From assembly GCA_008080925.1 (NCBI GenBank), contig VMDJ01000150.1, positions 1-5,430 on the forward strand: a DNA stretch of 5,430 nucleotides, in the 5' to 3' direction. Both the position numbers and the translations under genes were made by a program. Each line of letters starts with the position of its first letter. Positions within the stretch are counted from its first letter, which is position 1. This DNA is from Gammaproteobacteria bacterium (GTDB taxonomy: Bacteria > Pseudomonadota > Gammaproteobacteria > Chromatiales > Chromatiaceae). Below, one piece after another: positions 1 through 5,430 of the stretch. Under the pieces are notes generated by a model. That model was not told the origin of the DNA. It saw only the letters and a program-made list of their open reading frames with translations, and did no database searches.

Positions 1-1
1 T

Positions 2-202
2 TGTCATATGTCAGGCGCAGCGGGTGCACCTAAATTAGGTGACAAGGGGGCTTGGAGCTCTCGCATTGCAGCGGGCATGGATAGCCTTTTCAAAAACGCA
101 ATCAACGGCAAGGGAGCTATGCCACCTAAAGGCGGCAGTATGGCGTTGTCAGATGATGATGTAAAAGCTGCCGTTGCTTACATGGTTGAGCAATCGAAGT
201 AA
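2..202 (+). CDS. c-type cytochrome, cytochrome c5 family (3' part only)
   Basis: This is the C-terminal part of a small haem c protein that would carry electrons in the periplasm. The gene runs off the left edge. Reading frame 2 from the first base gives Cys-His before the first Met, which I take as the last two residues of the CXXCH haem attachment motif, so the true start and any signal peptide lie outside the window. About 66 residues remain. After the haem motif come a GAPKLGDK segment and a helix with GMDSLFKNAINGKG. Next is AMPPKGG, whose Met is the expected sixth haem ligand, and the protein closes with the helix SDDDVKAAVAYMVEQ. This order is typical of cytochrome c5. Many c5 proteins carry two cysteines just after the MPPKGG stretch; here that segment reads GGSMALSDDD and has none. 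An intrinsic terminator follows the stop codon by 16 bases. The family call is firm; the electron donor and acceptor cannot be told. Confidence 0.88.
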   Translation, partial: CHMSGAAGAPKLGDKGAWSSRIAAGMDSLFKNAINGKGAMPPKGGSMALSDDDVKAAVAYMVEQSK

Positions 203-218
203 GTCATCGCACATGACG

Positions 219-248
219 AAAGAGCCCGGCATTACCCGGGCTTTTTTT
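219..248 (+). terminator. intrinsic terminator of the cytochrome gene
   Basis: A GC-rich stem (AGCCCGG at 223-229 paired with CCGGGCT at 236-242) encloses a six-base loop and is followed by an unbroken run of seven T (242-248). A-rich bases before the stem can pair with part of the T run. It lies just after the cytochrome stop codon. On the minus strand the same stem is followed only by TCTTTCG, so it might act weakly as a backup terminator for rep transcripts. Confidence 0.9.
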
Positions 249-292
249 ATGCGCGTTAGAAATAATCAGTAAAGCTTTGCTAAGTATGCCGT

Positions 293-369
293 TAGGTACA
301 GAGTTACCAGTTTCCTGATGACTCCAGGGCTCTAGCCGACATTCACAGATTGTGGTGTCGGCTTTTTTT
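293..369 (+). ncRNA. candidate small RNA ending at its own terminator
   Basis: This stretch lies between two + strand terminators, so a transcript from the cytochrome gene should already have ended upstream. No credible protein-coding frame fills it. Its 3' end is a strong Rho-independent terminator. Upstream of that, AGAG (300-303) can pair with CTCT (330-333), and inside it CCTG (314-317) with CAGG (325-328), giving a second hairpin. The start is uncertain. A weak -10-like AATAAT lies at 261-266, but I see no good -35 for it, so the 5' end could fall anywhere from about 273 to 296. The bases GGTACAGAG at 295-303 match the 5' region of E. coli Spot 42 RNA as I remember it, although spf in E. 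coli lies beside polA, not rep. This is inference from structure and position; the alternative is a stray terminator that shields rep from + strand transcription. Confidence 0.35.
334..369 (+). terminator. strong intrinsic terminator facing rep
   Basis: An eight-base perfect stem (AGCCGACA at 334-341, TGTCGGCT at 356-363) is extended by an inner CACA/TGTG stem (344-347 with 351-354) and followed by seven T (363-369). The T run is on the + strand, and the rep stop codon (368-370, minus strand) lies partly within it. Read on the minus strand, the hairpin is followed by TAGAGCCC, not by a T run, so it is a poor terminator for rep and a good one for a + strand transcript. Confidence 0.85.
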
Positions 370-2374
370 ATCCGCCGAGCATGGCGCGTAAATTGGCTAA
401 GCGCGCATTACCCCTTTCTTGTTTTTCTTCTTTGCTCAGTTGCGCACCTAAACCTTCATGTCGCAGATCGTCACTCGGTAGTTCCGCAATAAAGCGACTC
501 GGTTCACAAGGGGCCCAGTCACCGCCACGCTTCCGTTTTTTCGCATTGGTCACAATCAGTTCGCGTTGCGCACGGGTGACGCCTACATAGGCTAAGCGGC
601 GTTCTTCTTCGATGTTGTCTTCATCGATACTGCTTTGATGGGGTAGCAAGCCTTCTTCAAAACCCACTAAGAACACAACAGGAAACTCCAAGCCTTTAGC
701 CGCGTGTAAGGTCATCAAAGCGACTTGCTCATTGGCAGCGTCATCATCTTGGCGCTCCAGCATGTCCATCAGTGCCAAGTGTGCGGTGAGTTCAGGCAGA
801 GTGAGATTCTTGCCATCCTCTTCTTGTAGTTTTGTGATCCAAGCGATCAGTGCTTCAACATTCTCCCAGCGTTTGTCAGCAGCTTTGTCGTTCGGGCTGG
901 TCTGGCTTAACCAATCTTTATAATCAATATCACCCAGTAGTTGCTTAACAACCGTAGCTGCAGGCTCGTTCTCGCTTTCTTGTTGTAACTCGATCATCCA
1001 CTCACGGAACTGGCGTAAGCGCGCATGCGATTTACCTGTGACGCTTTCGGCAAGACCCAGATGATCAATCGCATCAAACAGTGAGCACTTAGCGTGTGCT
1101 GCATAGGTCGAGAGTTTTTCGATAGTGGTATGACCGATCTCACGACGTGGCGTATTAATGATGCGCAAGAAAGCTGCATCATCATCAGTGTTGTTGAGTA
1201 AGCGCAGATAGCTCATCGCATCTTTCACTTCGGTACGAGAGAAAAAGCTTGTACCGCCGCTAACAAAGTACGGCACTTTATTTGTGCGCAAGGTTTGTTC
1301 AAATAGGCGTGCTTGATGGTTGCCGCGATACAAAATCGCATAGTCACCAAAGTCGCGGCCGGTATTAAACTTGTGTTGTACTAATTCACTCGCAACACGC
1401 TCGGCTTCCGCCATTTCATCAGCACATGAGATTACACGGATCACTTCACCCGGGCCTAGTTCACTCCAGAGCTGCTTTTCAAATACGTGATTATTATTTG
1501 CGATCAGTTTGTTCGCGCTGTTAAGAATGCGACCCGTTGAGCGGTAGTTCTGCTCGAGCTTAATCACATTCAGCTGCGGATAATCTTCATTTAGGCGAAT
1601 TAAATTCTCAGGCTTAGCGCCACGCCAAGCGTAGATCGATTGGTCGTCATCACCCACCACGGTTAAGGCAGCAGTAACACCGACCAGTAACTTTACAAGC
1701 TCGTATTGCGCGCCATTGGTGTCTTGGTACTCGTCGACTAAAAGATGACGCACGCGGTTTTGCCAGCGCTCGCGTAACTCAGCATCTGCTTTGAGTAATT
1801 CAACGGGTTTTAAAATCAGATCATCAAAGTCGACCGCGTTGTATGCGCGTAGTGCTTCTTGATAGGCGGCATACAGTAAGGCCTGAAAAGTCTGCACATG
1901 ATCAGTCGCTTCAGCGATTGCTTGCTCCGGCAGAATCAAATCGTTCTTCCAGTTCGAGATCTGCCAGCGCGCTTGTTGCAGCACTTTTTTATCGGTGTCG
2001 TTTTTCTTGCTGAGCTCTTTAAGTAGTTGCTCTACATCTTGCTCGTCCATGATCGAAAAGCCGCGACGTAAGCCGGCTGCCTTTAATTCACGGCGCAGCA
2101 TGTTTAAGCCAAGCGTGTGAAAGGTTGAGATGTTTAAACCTTTTGCAGCATCGCCTTGCAGAAGCTTCGCCACACGCTCCTTCATTTCACGTGCTGCTTT
2201 ATTGGTAAAGGTGACCGCATAAATATGTTTTGCAGGCATCTGTGCATGTTCGATCAGATGCGCAATCTTTGCGGTGATCACGCGTGTCTTACCTGACCCA
2301 GCGCCCGCTAGCACAAGGCTAGGGCCGCTGAGGTAGGTAACTGCCTCGCGTTGTTTGGGATTAAGACCTTGCAC
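368..2374 (-). CDS. rep: ATP-dependent DNA helicase Rep (UvrD/Rep superfamily 1)
   Basis: Rep is a 3'-to-5' single-strand translocase and helicase. It helps replication forks pass protein roadblocks and takes part in PriC-dependent restart. The 668 residues nearly match the roughly 670 of E. coli Rep and carry all superfamily 1A motifs. These are the Q motif around LNPKQ (4-8), Walker A AGAGSGKT (23-30), motif Ia VTFTNKAAREM (54-64), Walker B DEYQDTN (214-220), motif III GDDDQSIYAWRGA (241-253), motif IV EQNYRS (274-279), motif V LMTLHAAKGLEF (553-564) and motif VI EERRLAYVGVTRAQ (590-603). Many stretches match Rep more closely than UvrD, for example STFHTLGL, FDDLIL, GGTSFFSR and GLLPHQSSIDEDNIEEERR. 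The start is GTG: it gives the expected N-terminus (a few residues before LNP), and no ATG lies between it and the upstream in-frame stop. No Shine-Dalgarno is visible 15 bases after the reductase stop, so translation is probably coupled to that gene. Confidence 0.97.
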   Translation of the reverse strand: MQGLNPKQREAVTYLSGPSLVLAGAGSGKTRVITAKIAHLIEHAQMPAKHIYAVTFTNKAAREMKERVAKLLQGDAAKGLNISTFHTLGLNMLRRELKAAGLRRGFSIMDEQDVEQLLKELSKKNDTDKKVLQQARWQISNWKNDLILPEQAIAEATDHVQTFQALLYAAYQEALRAYNAVDFDDLILKPVELLKADAELRERWQNRVRHLLVDEYQDTNGAQYELVKLLVGVTAALTVVGDDDQSIYAWRGAKPENLIRLNEDYPQLNVIKLEQNYRSTGRILNSANKLIANNNHVFEKQLWSELGPGEVIRVISCADEMAEAERVASELVQHKFNTGRDFGDYAILYRGNHQARLFEQTLRTNKVPYFVSGGTSFFSRTEVKDAMSYLRLLNNTDDDAAFLRIINTPRREIGHTTIEKLSTYAAHAKCSLFDAIDHLGLAESVTGKSHARLRQFREWMIELQQESENEPAATVVKQLLGDIDYKDWLSQTSPNDKAADKRWENVEALIAWITKLQEEDGKNLTLPELTAHLALMDMLERQDDDAANEQVALMTLHAAKGLEFPVVFLVGFEEGLLPHQSSIDEDNIEEERRLAYVGVTRAQRELIVTNAKKRKRGGDWAPCEPSRFIAELPSDDLRHEGLGAQLSKEEKQERGNARLANLRAMLGG

Positions 2375-2392
2375 TACAGCTGCTAGATCTTA
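2372..2392 (-). promoter_or_regulatory. stop/start junction deciding the rep start (no Shine-Dalgarno)
   Basis: On the minus strand the reductase ends with TAA (2392-2390). Fifteen bases, GATCTAGCAGCTGTA, follow, then GTG (2374-2372). The gap is a multiple of three and holds no second stop, so both genes are in one frame separated by a single stop codon. No AGGAG-like sequence precedes the GTG. Re-initiation by ribosomes ending on the upstream gene is the simplest explanation; occasional stop-codon readthrough would give an in-frame fusion. The geometry is seen directly; the coupling is inferred. Confidence 0.55.
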
Positions 2393-3256
2393 CTTTTGAA
2401 ACATGGCTTTCTTCGTGCGATACAAGGTGGAGATGTCATCATCACCATGGCCTTGCTCAAGCAGGGTTGCGTAATCGGTTAAGGTGTTATCAATTACCGG
2501 TAGTGAAACACCCAAGTCAGCTGCCATGTTCTTACAGATATTCAGATCTTTGTTATGCAGCACCATCTTAAAACCGGGGGTGAAGATATCTTTGGTCATG
2601 TTCGGACCACGTTGCTCTAGGAACCAGTTGCCTGCGGCACCTTGGCTAATCAAAGCGATCACATCATCCATATTCAAGCCGCTAGCCTGACCAAACGCTA
2701 AGGCTTCGGTTACCGCTTGGTTGATGCCTGCGACCATAATTTGATTAACCGCTTTAGTGGCTTGACCGGCACCGTTATCACCCATACGAATCGCCATGCG
2801 ACTGATCGCATCAGTGACCGGTTTGATCTTCTCGATGATGTCGGCATCGCCACCCAGCATCATCACCATCGTCGCTTTCTTGGCGCCTTCAGGTCCGCCT
2901 GAAACAGGGCCATCAATGAAGCTGACTTGCTTGGCTGCAAAAATCTCAGCGGCTTTGACTGCGGTTGCTTGTGCCACTGTTGAGGTATCCACCACGATGC
3001 TGCCGGGCTTAAGTAACTGAGCAAGTTTTTCTGAAATCTCGATCAGGTCGCCATCCATTGAAACCGACGTAATTACCACATCAGCATCGCTCACGGCGGC
3101 AGCGAGATCTGCTGTGAAAGGGAAGCCAAATTCAGCGGCGGCTTTCTCGCCATTCGCAGCGGTGCGATTCCAAGCACCGTGTAGCAGACCGGCTTTTTCC
3201 AAGTTACCCGCAATACCTGCACCCATGGCGCCAAGGCCAACCACACTTGTTTTCAT
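2390..3256 (-). CDS. NAD(P)-dependent oxidoreductase, 3-hydroxyisobutyrate/beta-hydroxyacid dehydrogenase family
   Basis: This is a cytosolic reductase of the family that includes tartronate semialdehyde reductase, 3-hydroxyisobutyrate dehydrogenase and glyoxylate/succinic semialdehyde reductases. The 288 residues are the usual full length. The N-terminal Rossmann fold opens with GLGAMGAGIAGNLEKAG (7-23). Arg31 in WNRTAA, at the end of the second strand where NAD enzymes have Asp, suggests preference for NADPH. The substrate signature DGPVSGGPEGA spans 115-125. The catalytic Lys is K168 in GAGQATKAVNQ, with N171-Q172 following. The all-helical C-terminal domain has FTPGFKMVLHNKDL (225-238), also typical. 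The start ATG has a good GAGGA site six bases upstream. It is the first gene of a pair with rep. The exact substrate cannot be read from sequence; the NRT motif and N-terminus look more like the glyoxylate/succinic semialdehyde reductase (GLYR-type) branch than GarR, but this is a tentative impression. Confidence 0.9.
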   Translation of the reverse strand: MKTSVVGLGAMGAGIAGNLEKAGLLHGAWNRTAANGEKAAAEFGFPFTADLAAAVSDADVVITSVSMDGDLIEISEKLAQLLKPGSIVVDTSTVAQATAVKAAEIFAAKQVSFIDGPVSGGPEGAKKATMVMMLGGDADIIEKIKPVTDAISRMAIRMGDNGAGQATKAVNQIMVAGINQAVTEALAFGQASGLNMDDVIALISQGAAGNWFLEQRGPNMTKDIFTPGFKMVLHNKDLNICKNMAADLGVSLPVIDNTLTDYATLLEQGHGDDDISTLYRTKKAMFQK

Positions 3257-3262
3257 GATGAA

Positions 3263-3267
3263 TCCTC
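3263..3267 (-). promoter_or_regulatory. Shine-Dalgarno of the reductase gene
   Basis: On the minus strand GAGGA precedes the ATG with a six-base spacer. It supports the chosen start. Confidence 0.75.
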
Positions 3268-3303
3268 AAGACTTGCCGGAATGACAAGATACAGTCATAA
3301 GAT

Positions 3304-3319
3304 GGTTGCTATGCTAACC
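3304..3319. promoter_or_regulatory. inverted repeat GGTT-N8-AACC in the divergent intergenic region
   Basis: The sequence GGTTGCTATGCTAACC has perfect four-base arms and an imperfect centre. It sits near the middle of the 115-base region between the divergent reductase and LOG genes, where an operator would act on both. It may equally be chance: arms this short are common. Confidence 0.2.
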
Positions 3320-3321
3320 AG

Positions 3322-3349
3322 ACTGACCGTCGCATCCAAGCAATAGATT
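3322..3349 (+). promoter_or_regulatory. possible weak sigma-70 promoter for the LOG gene
   Basis: A -35-like CTGACC (3322-3327) lies 16 bases before a -10-like TAGATT (3344-3349). Each matches the consensus at four of six bases. Transcription would begin near 3356, leaving a very short leader before the Shine-Dalgarno. No better candidate stands out on this strand, and none is convincing on the other strand for the reductase. Confidence 0.25.
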
Positions 3350-3360
3350 GTTTTCTTTTT

Positions 3361-3364
3361 AGGA
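3361..3364 (+). promoter_or_regulatory. Shine-Dalgarno of the LOG-family gene
   Basis: AGGA stands seven bases before the ATG, after a T-rich stretch. It supports the start at 3372. Confidence 0.7.
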
Positions 3365-3371
3365 CATTCAG

Positions 3372-4067
3372 ATGACCGAGAAAAATAGCCCGATCACCCC
3401 CGAAATGCTGCTAACGCACGACACATGGCGCATCTTCCGCATCATGGCTGAGTTTGTTGAAGGCTACGAAACGCTCAATAGCATTCATCCAGCAGTTACT
3501 TTTTTTGGTTCGGCGCGAACCTTGTCCAGTGATCCTGCGTATCTCAAAGCCGAACAGATTGCGCGTAAGCTCTCAGATCAAGGTTTCTCCGTGGTTAGTG
3601 GTGGTGGCGGAGGCATTATGGAAGCAGCTAACAAAGGCGCCTTTGCTGGGGAAGGGCAAAGTATTGGGGTGAACATTGAGCTGCCAAAAGAACAGCAGCC
3701 GAATAAGTACCAAGATATCTCGCTCGATTTTCGTTACTTTTTTGTGCGCAAAGTCATGTTTGTCAAATATGCCTCTGCTTATGTGGTGCTGCCCGGTGGT
3801 TTCGGTACGCTCGATGAGCTCAGTGAGATATTGACCCTCGTGCAAACCGGTAAAACGCCGCGCTTACCCATTATTCTTGTGGGTACTGAATACTGGCAGG
3901 GCTTGCTCGATTGGTTTAAAGATCAGCTCGCGGCTAAGCATCTGATTGATCCTGCGGACCTAGAGCTATTAACGCTGACAGACGATGTGGACGAAGTAGT
4001 GAGCGTTATCACTAAGCATTGCGAGTCACACCAAGAACGCGTGATGGATTTATTTGCACCGTTTTAA
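3372..4067 (+). CDS. LOG-family protein (TIGR00730), nucleoside 5'-monophosphate phosphoribohydrolase
   Basis: Proteins of this family cleave the N-glycosidic bond of nucleoside monophosphates. Some release active cytokinins from their ribotides; many bacterial members probably act on AMP or other purine nucleotides, as PpnN does. The 231 residues form one Rossmann-like domain. Strand one ends in TFFGSART (43-50). A glycine-rich turn, SGGGGGIMEAANKGA, spans 76-90. FFVRKVMF (123-130) carries the Arg-Lys pair, and the family hallmark PGGFGTLDE (141-149) contains the expected catalytic Glu149, with Arg126 as partner. An N-terminal extension of about 40 residues (WRIFRIMAEFVEGYETL) is typical of the longer bacterial LOG group. 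The gene stands alone on its strand and converges with rdgB, the two stop codons overlapping. It shares a nucleotide theme with rdgB but cannot be in its operon. True substrate unknown. Confidence 0.92.
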   Translation: MTEKNSPITPEMLLTHDTWRIFRIMAEFVEGYETLNSIHPAVTFFGSARTLSSDPAYLKAEQIARKLSDQGFSVVSGGGGGIMEAANKGAFAGEGQSIGVNIELPKEQQPNKYQDISLDFRYFFVRKVMFVKYASAYVVLPGGFGTLDELSEILTLVQTGKTPRLPIILVGTEYWQGLLDWFKDQLAAKHLIDPADLELLTLTDDVDEVVSVITKHCESHQERVMDLFAPF

Positions 4068-4660
4068 GAAAGTGCAGCGAGCAGTTTCTTCAATGCTTGA
4101 GCACGATGGCTGAGTTGGTTTTTACGCTCAGGTGATAACTCGGCTGAAGTCATGCCTTCACTCGGCACATAAAACAGCGGGTCGTATCCAAAGCCTTCGG
4201 TCCCTTTAAGCTCAGTGATCACGCGACCTTCCCATGTGCCTTGGCAAATGATCGGTGTGGGATCTTTAGCGTGACGCATATACACCATCACGCATTGAAA
4301 GCGTGCTGTGCGTTGATCTTCCGGTACGCCTTTTAAGGCATTGAGTAATTTGGCGTTATTCGCTTCGTTACCTTGGCCTCCGGCATAGCGAGCGGAGTAA
4401 ATCCCCGGTGCGCCATCGAGATAATCGACTTCGATGCCTGAATCATCCGAGATTGCTGGCAAGCCAGTCATGGCACATGCATGACGTGCTTTGAGAATGG
4501 CGTTTTCAACAAAGCTCAAGCCATCTTCGATCGCGTCAGGGATTTCAAAATCACCTTGCGGGCGAATGTCTAAATCCAGTCCCTCGAGCAGTTCACGAAT
4601 CTCTTTCAGCTTGCCGGCATTGCTACTGGCAAGAACGATAGTTGAGCTGTCGTTATTCAT
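4064..4660 (-). CDS. rdgB: XTP/dITP diphosphatase (non-canonical purine NTP pyrophosphatase, RdgB/HAM1)
   Basis: RdgB hydrolyses dITP, XTP and related deaminated purine triphosphates to the monophosphate and pyrophosphate, keeping hypoxanthine and xanthine out of DNA and RNA. The 198 residues match the usual length of about 197. Motifs are SNAGKLKE (13-20) for the triphosphate, FVENAILKARHA (50-61) with Glu52, SDDSG (71-75) whose Asp pair holds the metal and general base, GAPGIYSARYAG (83-94), the base-binding GFGYDPLF (156-163), and SHR (184-186). It starts inside the rph stop codon (ATGA, 4660-4657) with only a weak GGTGA four bases upstream, so it is translationally coupled to rph. In many gammaproteobacteria hemW follows in the same operon; here the convergent LOG gene occupies that place. 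The last bases overlap the LOG stop codon. Confidence 0.97.
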   Translation of the reverse strand: MNNDSSTIVLASSNAGKLKEIRELLEGLDLDIRPQGDFEIPDAIEDGLSFVENAILKARHACAMTGLPAISDDSGIEVDYLDGAPGIYSARYAGGQGNEANNAKLLNALKGVPEDQRTARFQCVMVYMRHAKDPTPIICQGTWEGRVITELKGTEGFGYDPLFYVPSEGMTSAELSPERKNQLSHRAQALKKLLAALS

Positions 4661-5370
4661 CCAATCACCGCGTTCTGTGCAGCGATGATCTCGTTGATCC
4701 CTTTTTCAGCGAGAGCTAACAGAGTCTCCATCTCTTCACGTGAGAAAGGTGCGCCTTCGGCAGTCCCTTGAATCTCGATAAAGCGACCGCTTTGGTCCAT
4801 GACGACATTCATGTCAGTTTCCGCTGAGCTGTCTTCGGCATAGTCTAAGTCGAGTACGGGCGTGCCATTAAAAATGCCGACTGAGATAGCAGCGACGTTT
4901 TGATGAACCGGACTTTCTTCAAGCAGGCCATTAGTGATCATGTCCTTGATTGCAAGTTGCATCGCGACAAAGGCGCCGGAGATCGAGGCAGTACGCGTAC
5001 CACCGTCGGCCTGAATAACATCGCAGTCGAGCGTGATGGTACGAGGTCCTAACTTTTTCAGATCGATACACGCACGCAGCGAACGACCAATCAGTCGTTG
5101 AATCTCTTGGGTGCGACCACTTTGCTTACCGCGTGCAGCTTCACGATCCATGCGGCCATGCGTAGAACGAGGCAGCATGCCGTATTCAGCGGTAACCCAG
5201 CCTTGGTTCTCATCACGAATCCAACGTGGCTGACGGTTATCAATCGATGCGGTACAGATCACTTTGGTTTCGCCAAAGGCAACCAGTACAGAACCTTCTG
5301 CATGTTTGGTGAAGTCTTTGGTGAAACTTACAGTTCGCATTTGCCCGGCGGCACGTCCACTTGGTCGCAT
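4657..5370 (-). CDS. rph: ribonuclease PH
   Basis: RNase PH is a phosphate-dependent 3'-to-5' exoribonuclease that trims the 3' ends of tRNA precursors. It acts as a hexameric ring in the cytosol. The 237 residues match the family length (238 in E. coli), and the N-terminus MRPSGR is the usual one. Visible signatures are HAEGSVLVAFGETKV (23-37), GWVTAEYGMLPRSTH (57-71), GKQSGRTQEIQRLIGRSLRA (81-100) with Arg86 for phosphate, LDCDVIQADGGTRTASISGA (114-133) with Thr125-Arg126 in the phosphate site, and DLDYAEDSSAETDMNVVM (174-191) whose Asp180 and Asp186 fit the metal-binding pair. The C-terminus is complete, unlike the frameshifted rph of E. coli K-12. An AGAGGA site lies six bases before the ATG. 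It is the first gene of the rph-rdgB pair, as in many gammaproteobacteria. Confidence 0.98.
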   Translation of the reverse strand: MRPSGRAAGQMRTVSFTKDFTKHAEGSVLVAFGETKVICTASIDNRQPRWIRDENQGWVTAEYGMLPRSTHGRMDREAARGKQSGRTQEIQRLIGRSLRACIDLKKLGPRTITLDCDVIQADGGTRTASISGAFVAMQLAIKDMITNGLLEESPVHQNVAAISVGIFNGTPVLDLDYAEDSSAETDMNVVMDQSGRFIEIQGTAEGAPFSREEMETLLALAEKGINEIIAAQNAVIG

Positions 5371-5376
5371 GAATAT

Positions 5377-5382
5377 TCCTCT
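5377..5382 (-). promoter_or_regulatory. Shine-Dalgarno of rph
   Basis: On the minus strand AGAGGA precedes the ATG by six bases. The remaining bases to the window edge (5383-5430) hold no complete gene and no convincing promoter, so the rph promoter probably lies at or beyond the edge. Confidence 0.75.
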
Positions 5383-5430
5383 TAATTCTTATTGGGCGCT
5401 GGATTGCCCATGCGCTTGTTGTGATGGGCC

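Noticed and set aside
213..272. Small + strand frame of 19 codons beginning ATGACGAAAGAG
   Set aside because: It runs through the terminator stem and T run, has no Shine-Dalgarno and shows no protein-like character.
3272..3288. CTTG-N9-CAAG inverted repeat upstream of the reductase
   Set aside because: The arms are only four bases, there is no T run and no resemblance to a known operator; it is within chance expectation.
3573..3845. 90-residue minus-strand open frame
   Set aside because: It lies wholly inside the LOG gene, which has clear family motifs; the reverse frame has no recognisable domain and no start signal.
5098..5385. 95-residue + strand open frame opposite rph
   Set aside because: It is a shadow of the conserved RNase PH coding sequence, and its translation shows no known domain.
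5393..5429. Short repeats TGGGC / GCCCA / TGGGC near the right edge
   Set aside because: The five-base arms can form two mutually exclusive hairpins, but there is no T run and the context is cut off by the window edge, so neither a terminator nor an operator can be supported.
1..5430. Search for mobile elements, CRISPR repeats, tRNA genes, toxin-antitoxin or defence genes
   Set aside because: All long frames are conserved housekeeping families, the intergenic gaps are short, and I saw no direct repeats, tRNA-like cloverleaf or composition shift.

Overview
The window reads as ordinary chromosomal DNA of a gammaproteobacterium. The RNase PH, RdgB and Rep proteins are close to my memory of the E. 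coli and Pseudomonas sequences over their full lengths. A cytochrome c5-type protein next to rep also fits an aerobic, respiring gammaproteobacterium of the Pseudomonas/Marinobacter/Methylophaga type, though the genus cannot be fixed from this window. Base composition looks uniform and close to balanced. I see no insertion sequence, phage gene, tRNA, rRNA or CRISPR array.

Layout, left to right. (1) The 3' end of a + strand c-type cytochrome gene (2-202), followed by a clear intrinsic terminator (219-248). (2) A gap of about 120 bases with no protein gene. It ends in a second strong + strand terminator (334-369), which has no visible gene to terminate and may be the 3' end of a small RNA. (3) A minus-strand pair: an NAD(P)-dependent beta-hydroxyacid dehydrogenase-family reductase (2390-3256), then, 15 bases downstream and in the same frame, the Rep helicase (368-2374, GTG start). 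(4) A 115-base divergent intergenic region (3257-3371). (5) A + strand LOG-family (TIGR00730) gene, 3372-4067. (6) A minus-strand pair, rph then rdgB (5370 to 4064), joined by an ATGA stop/start overlap. The LOG gene and rdgB meet tail to tail and share the bases TTAA at their stop codons.

Functionally the window is housekeeping. Rep restarts and clears replication forks. RdgB removes non-canonical purine nucleotides before they enter DNA. RNase PH trims tRNA 3' ends. LOG proteins hydrolyse nucleoside monophosphates, releasing the free base. The reductase handles small hydroxy- or semialdehyde acids, and the cytochrome carries electrons in the periplasm. I find no evidence of an undescribed multi-gene system. 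The item most worth a second look is the possible small RNA at about 293-369, whose first bases resemble the 5' end of Spot 42 RNA as I remember it.
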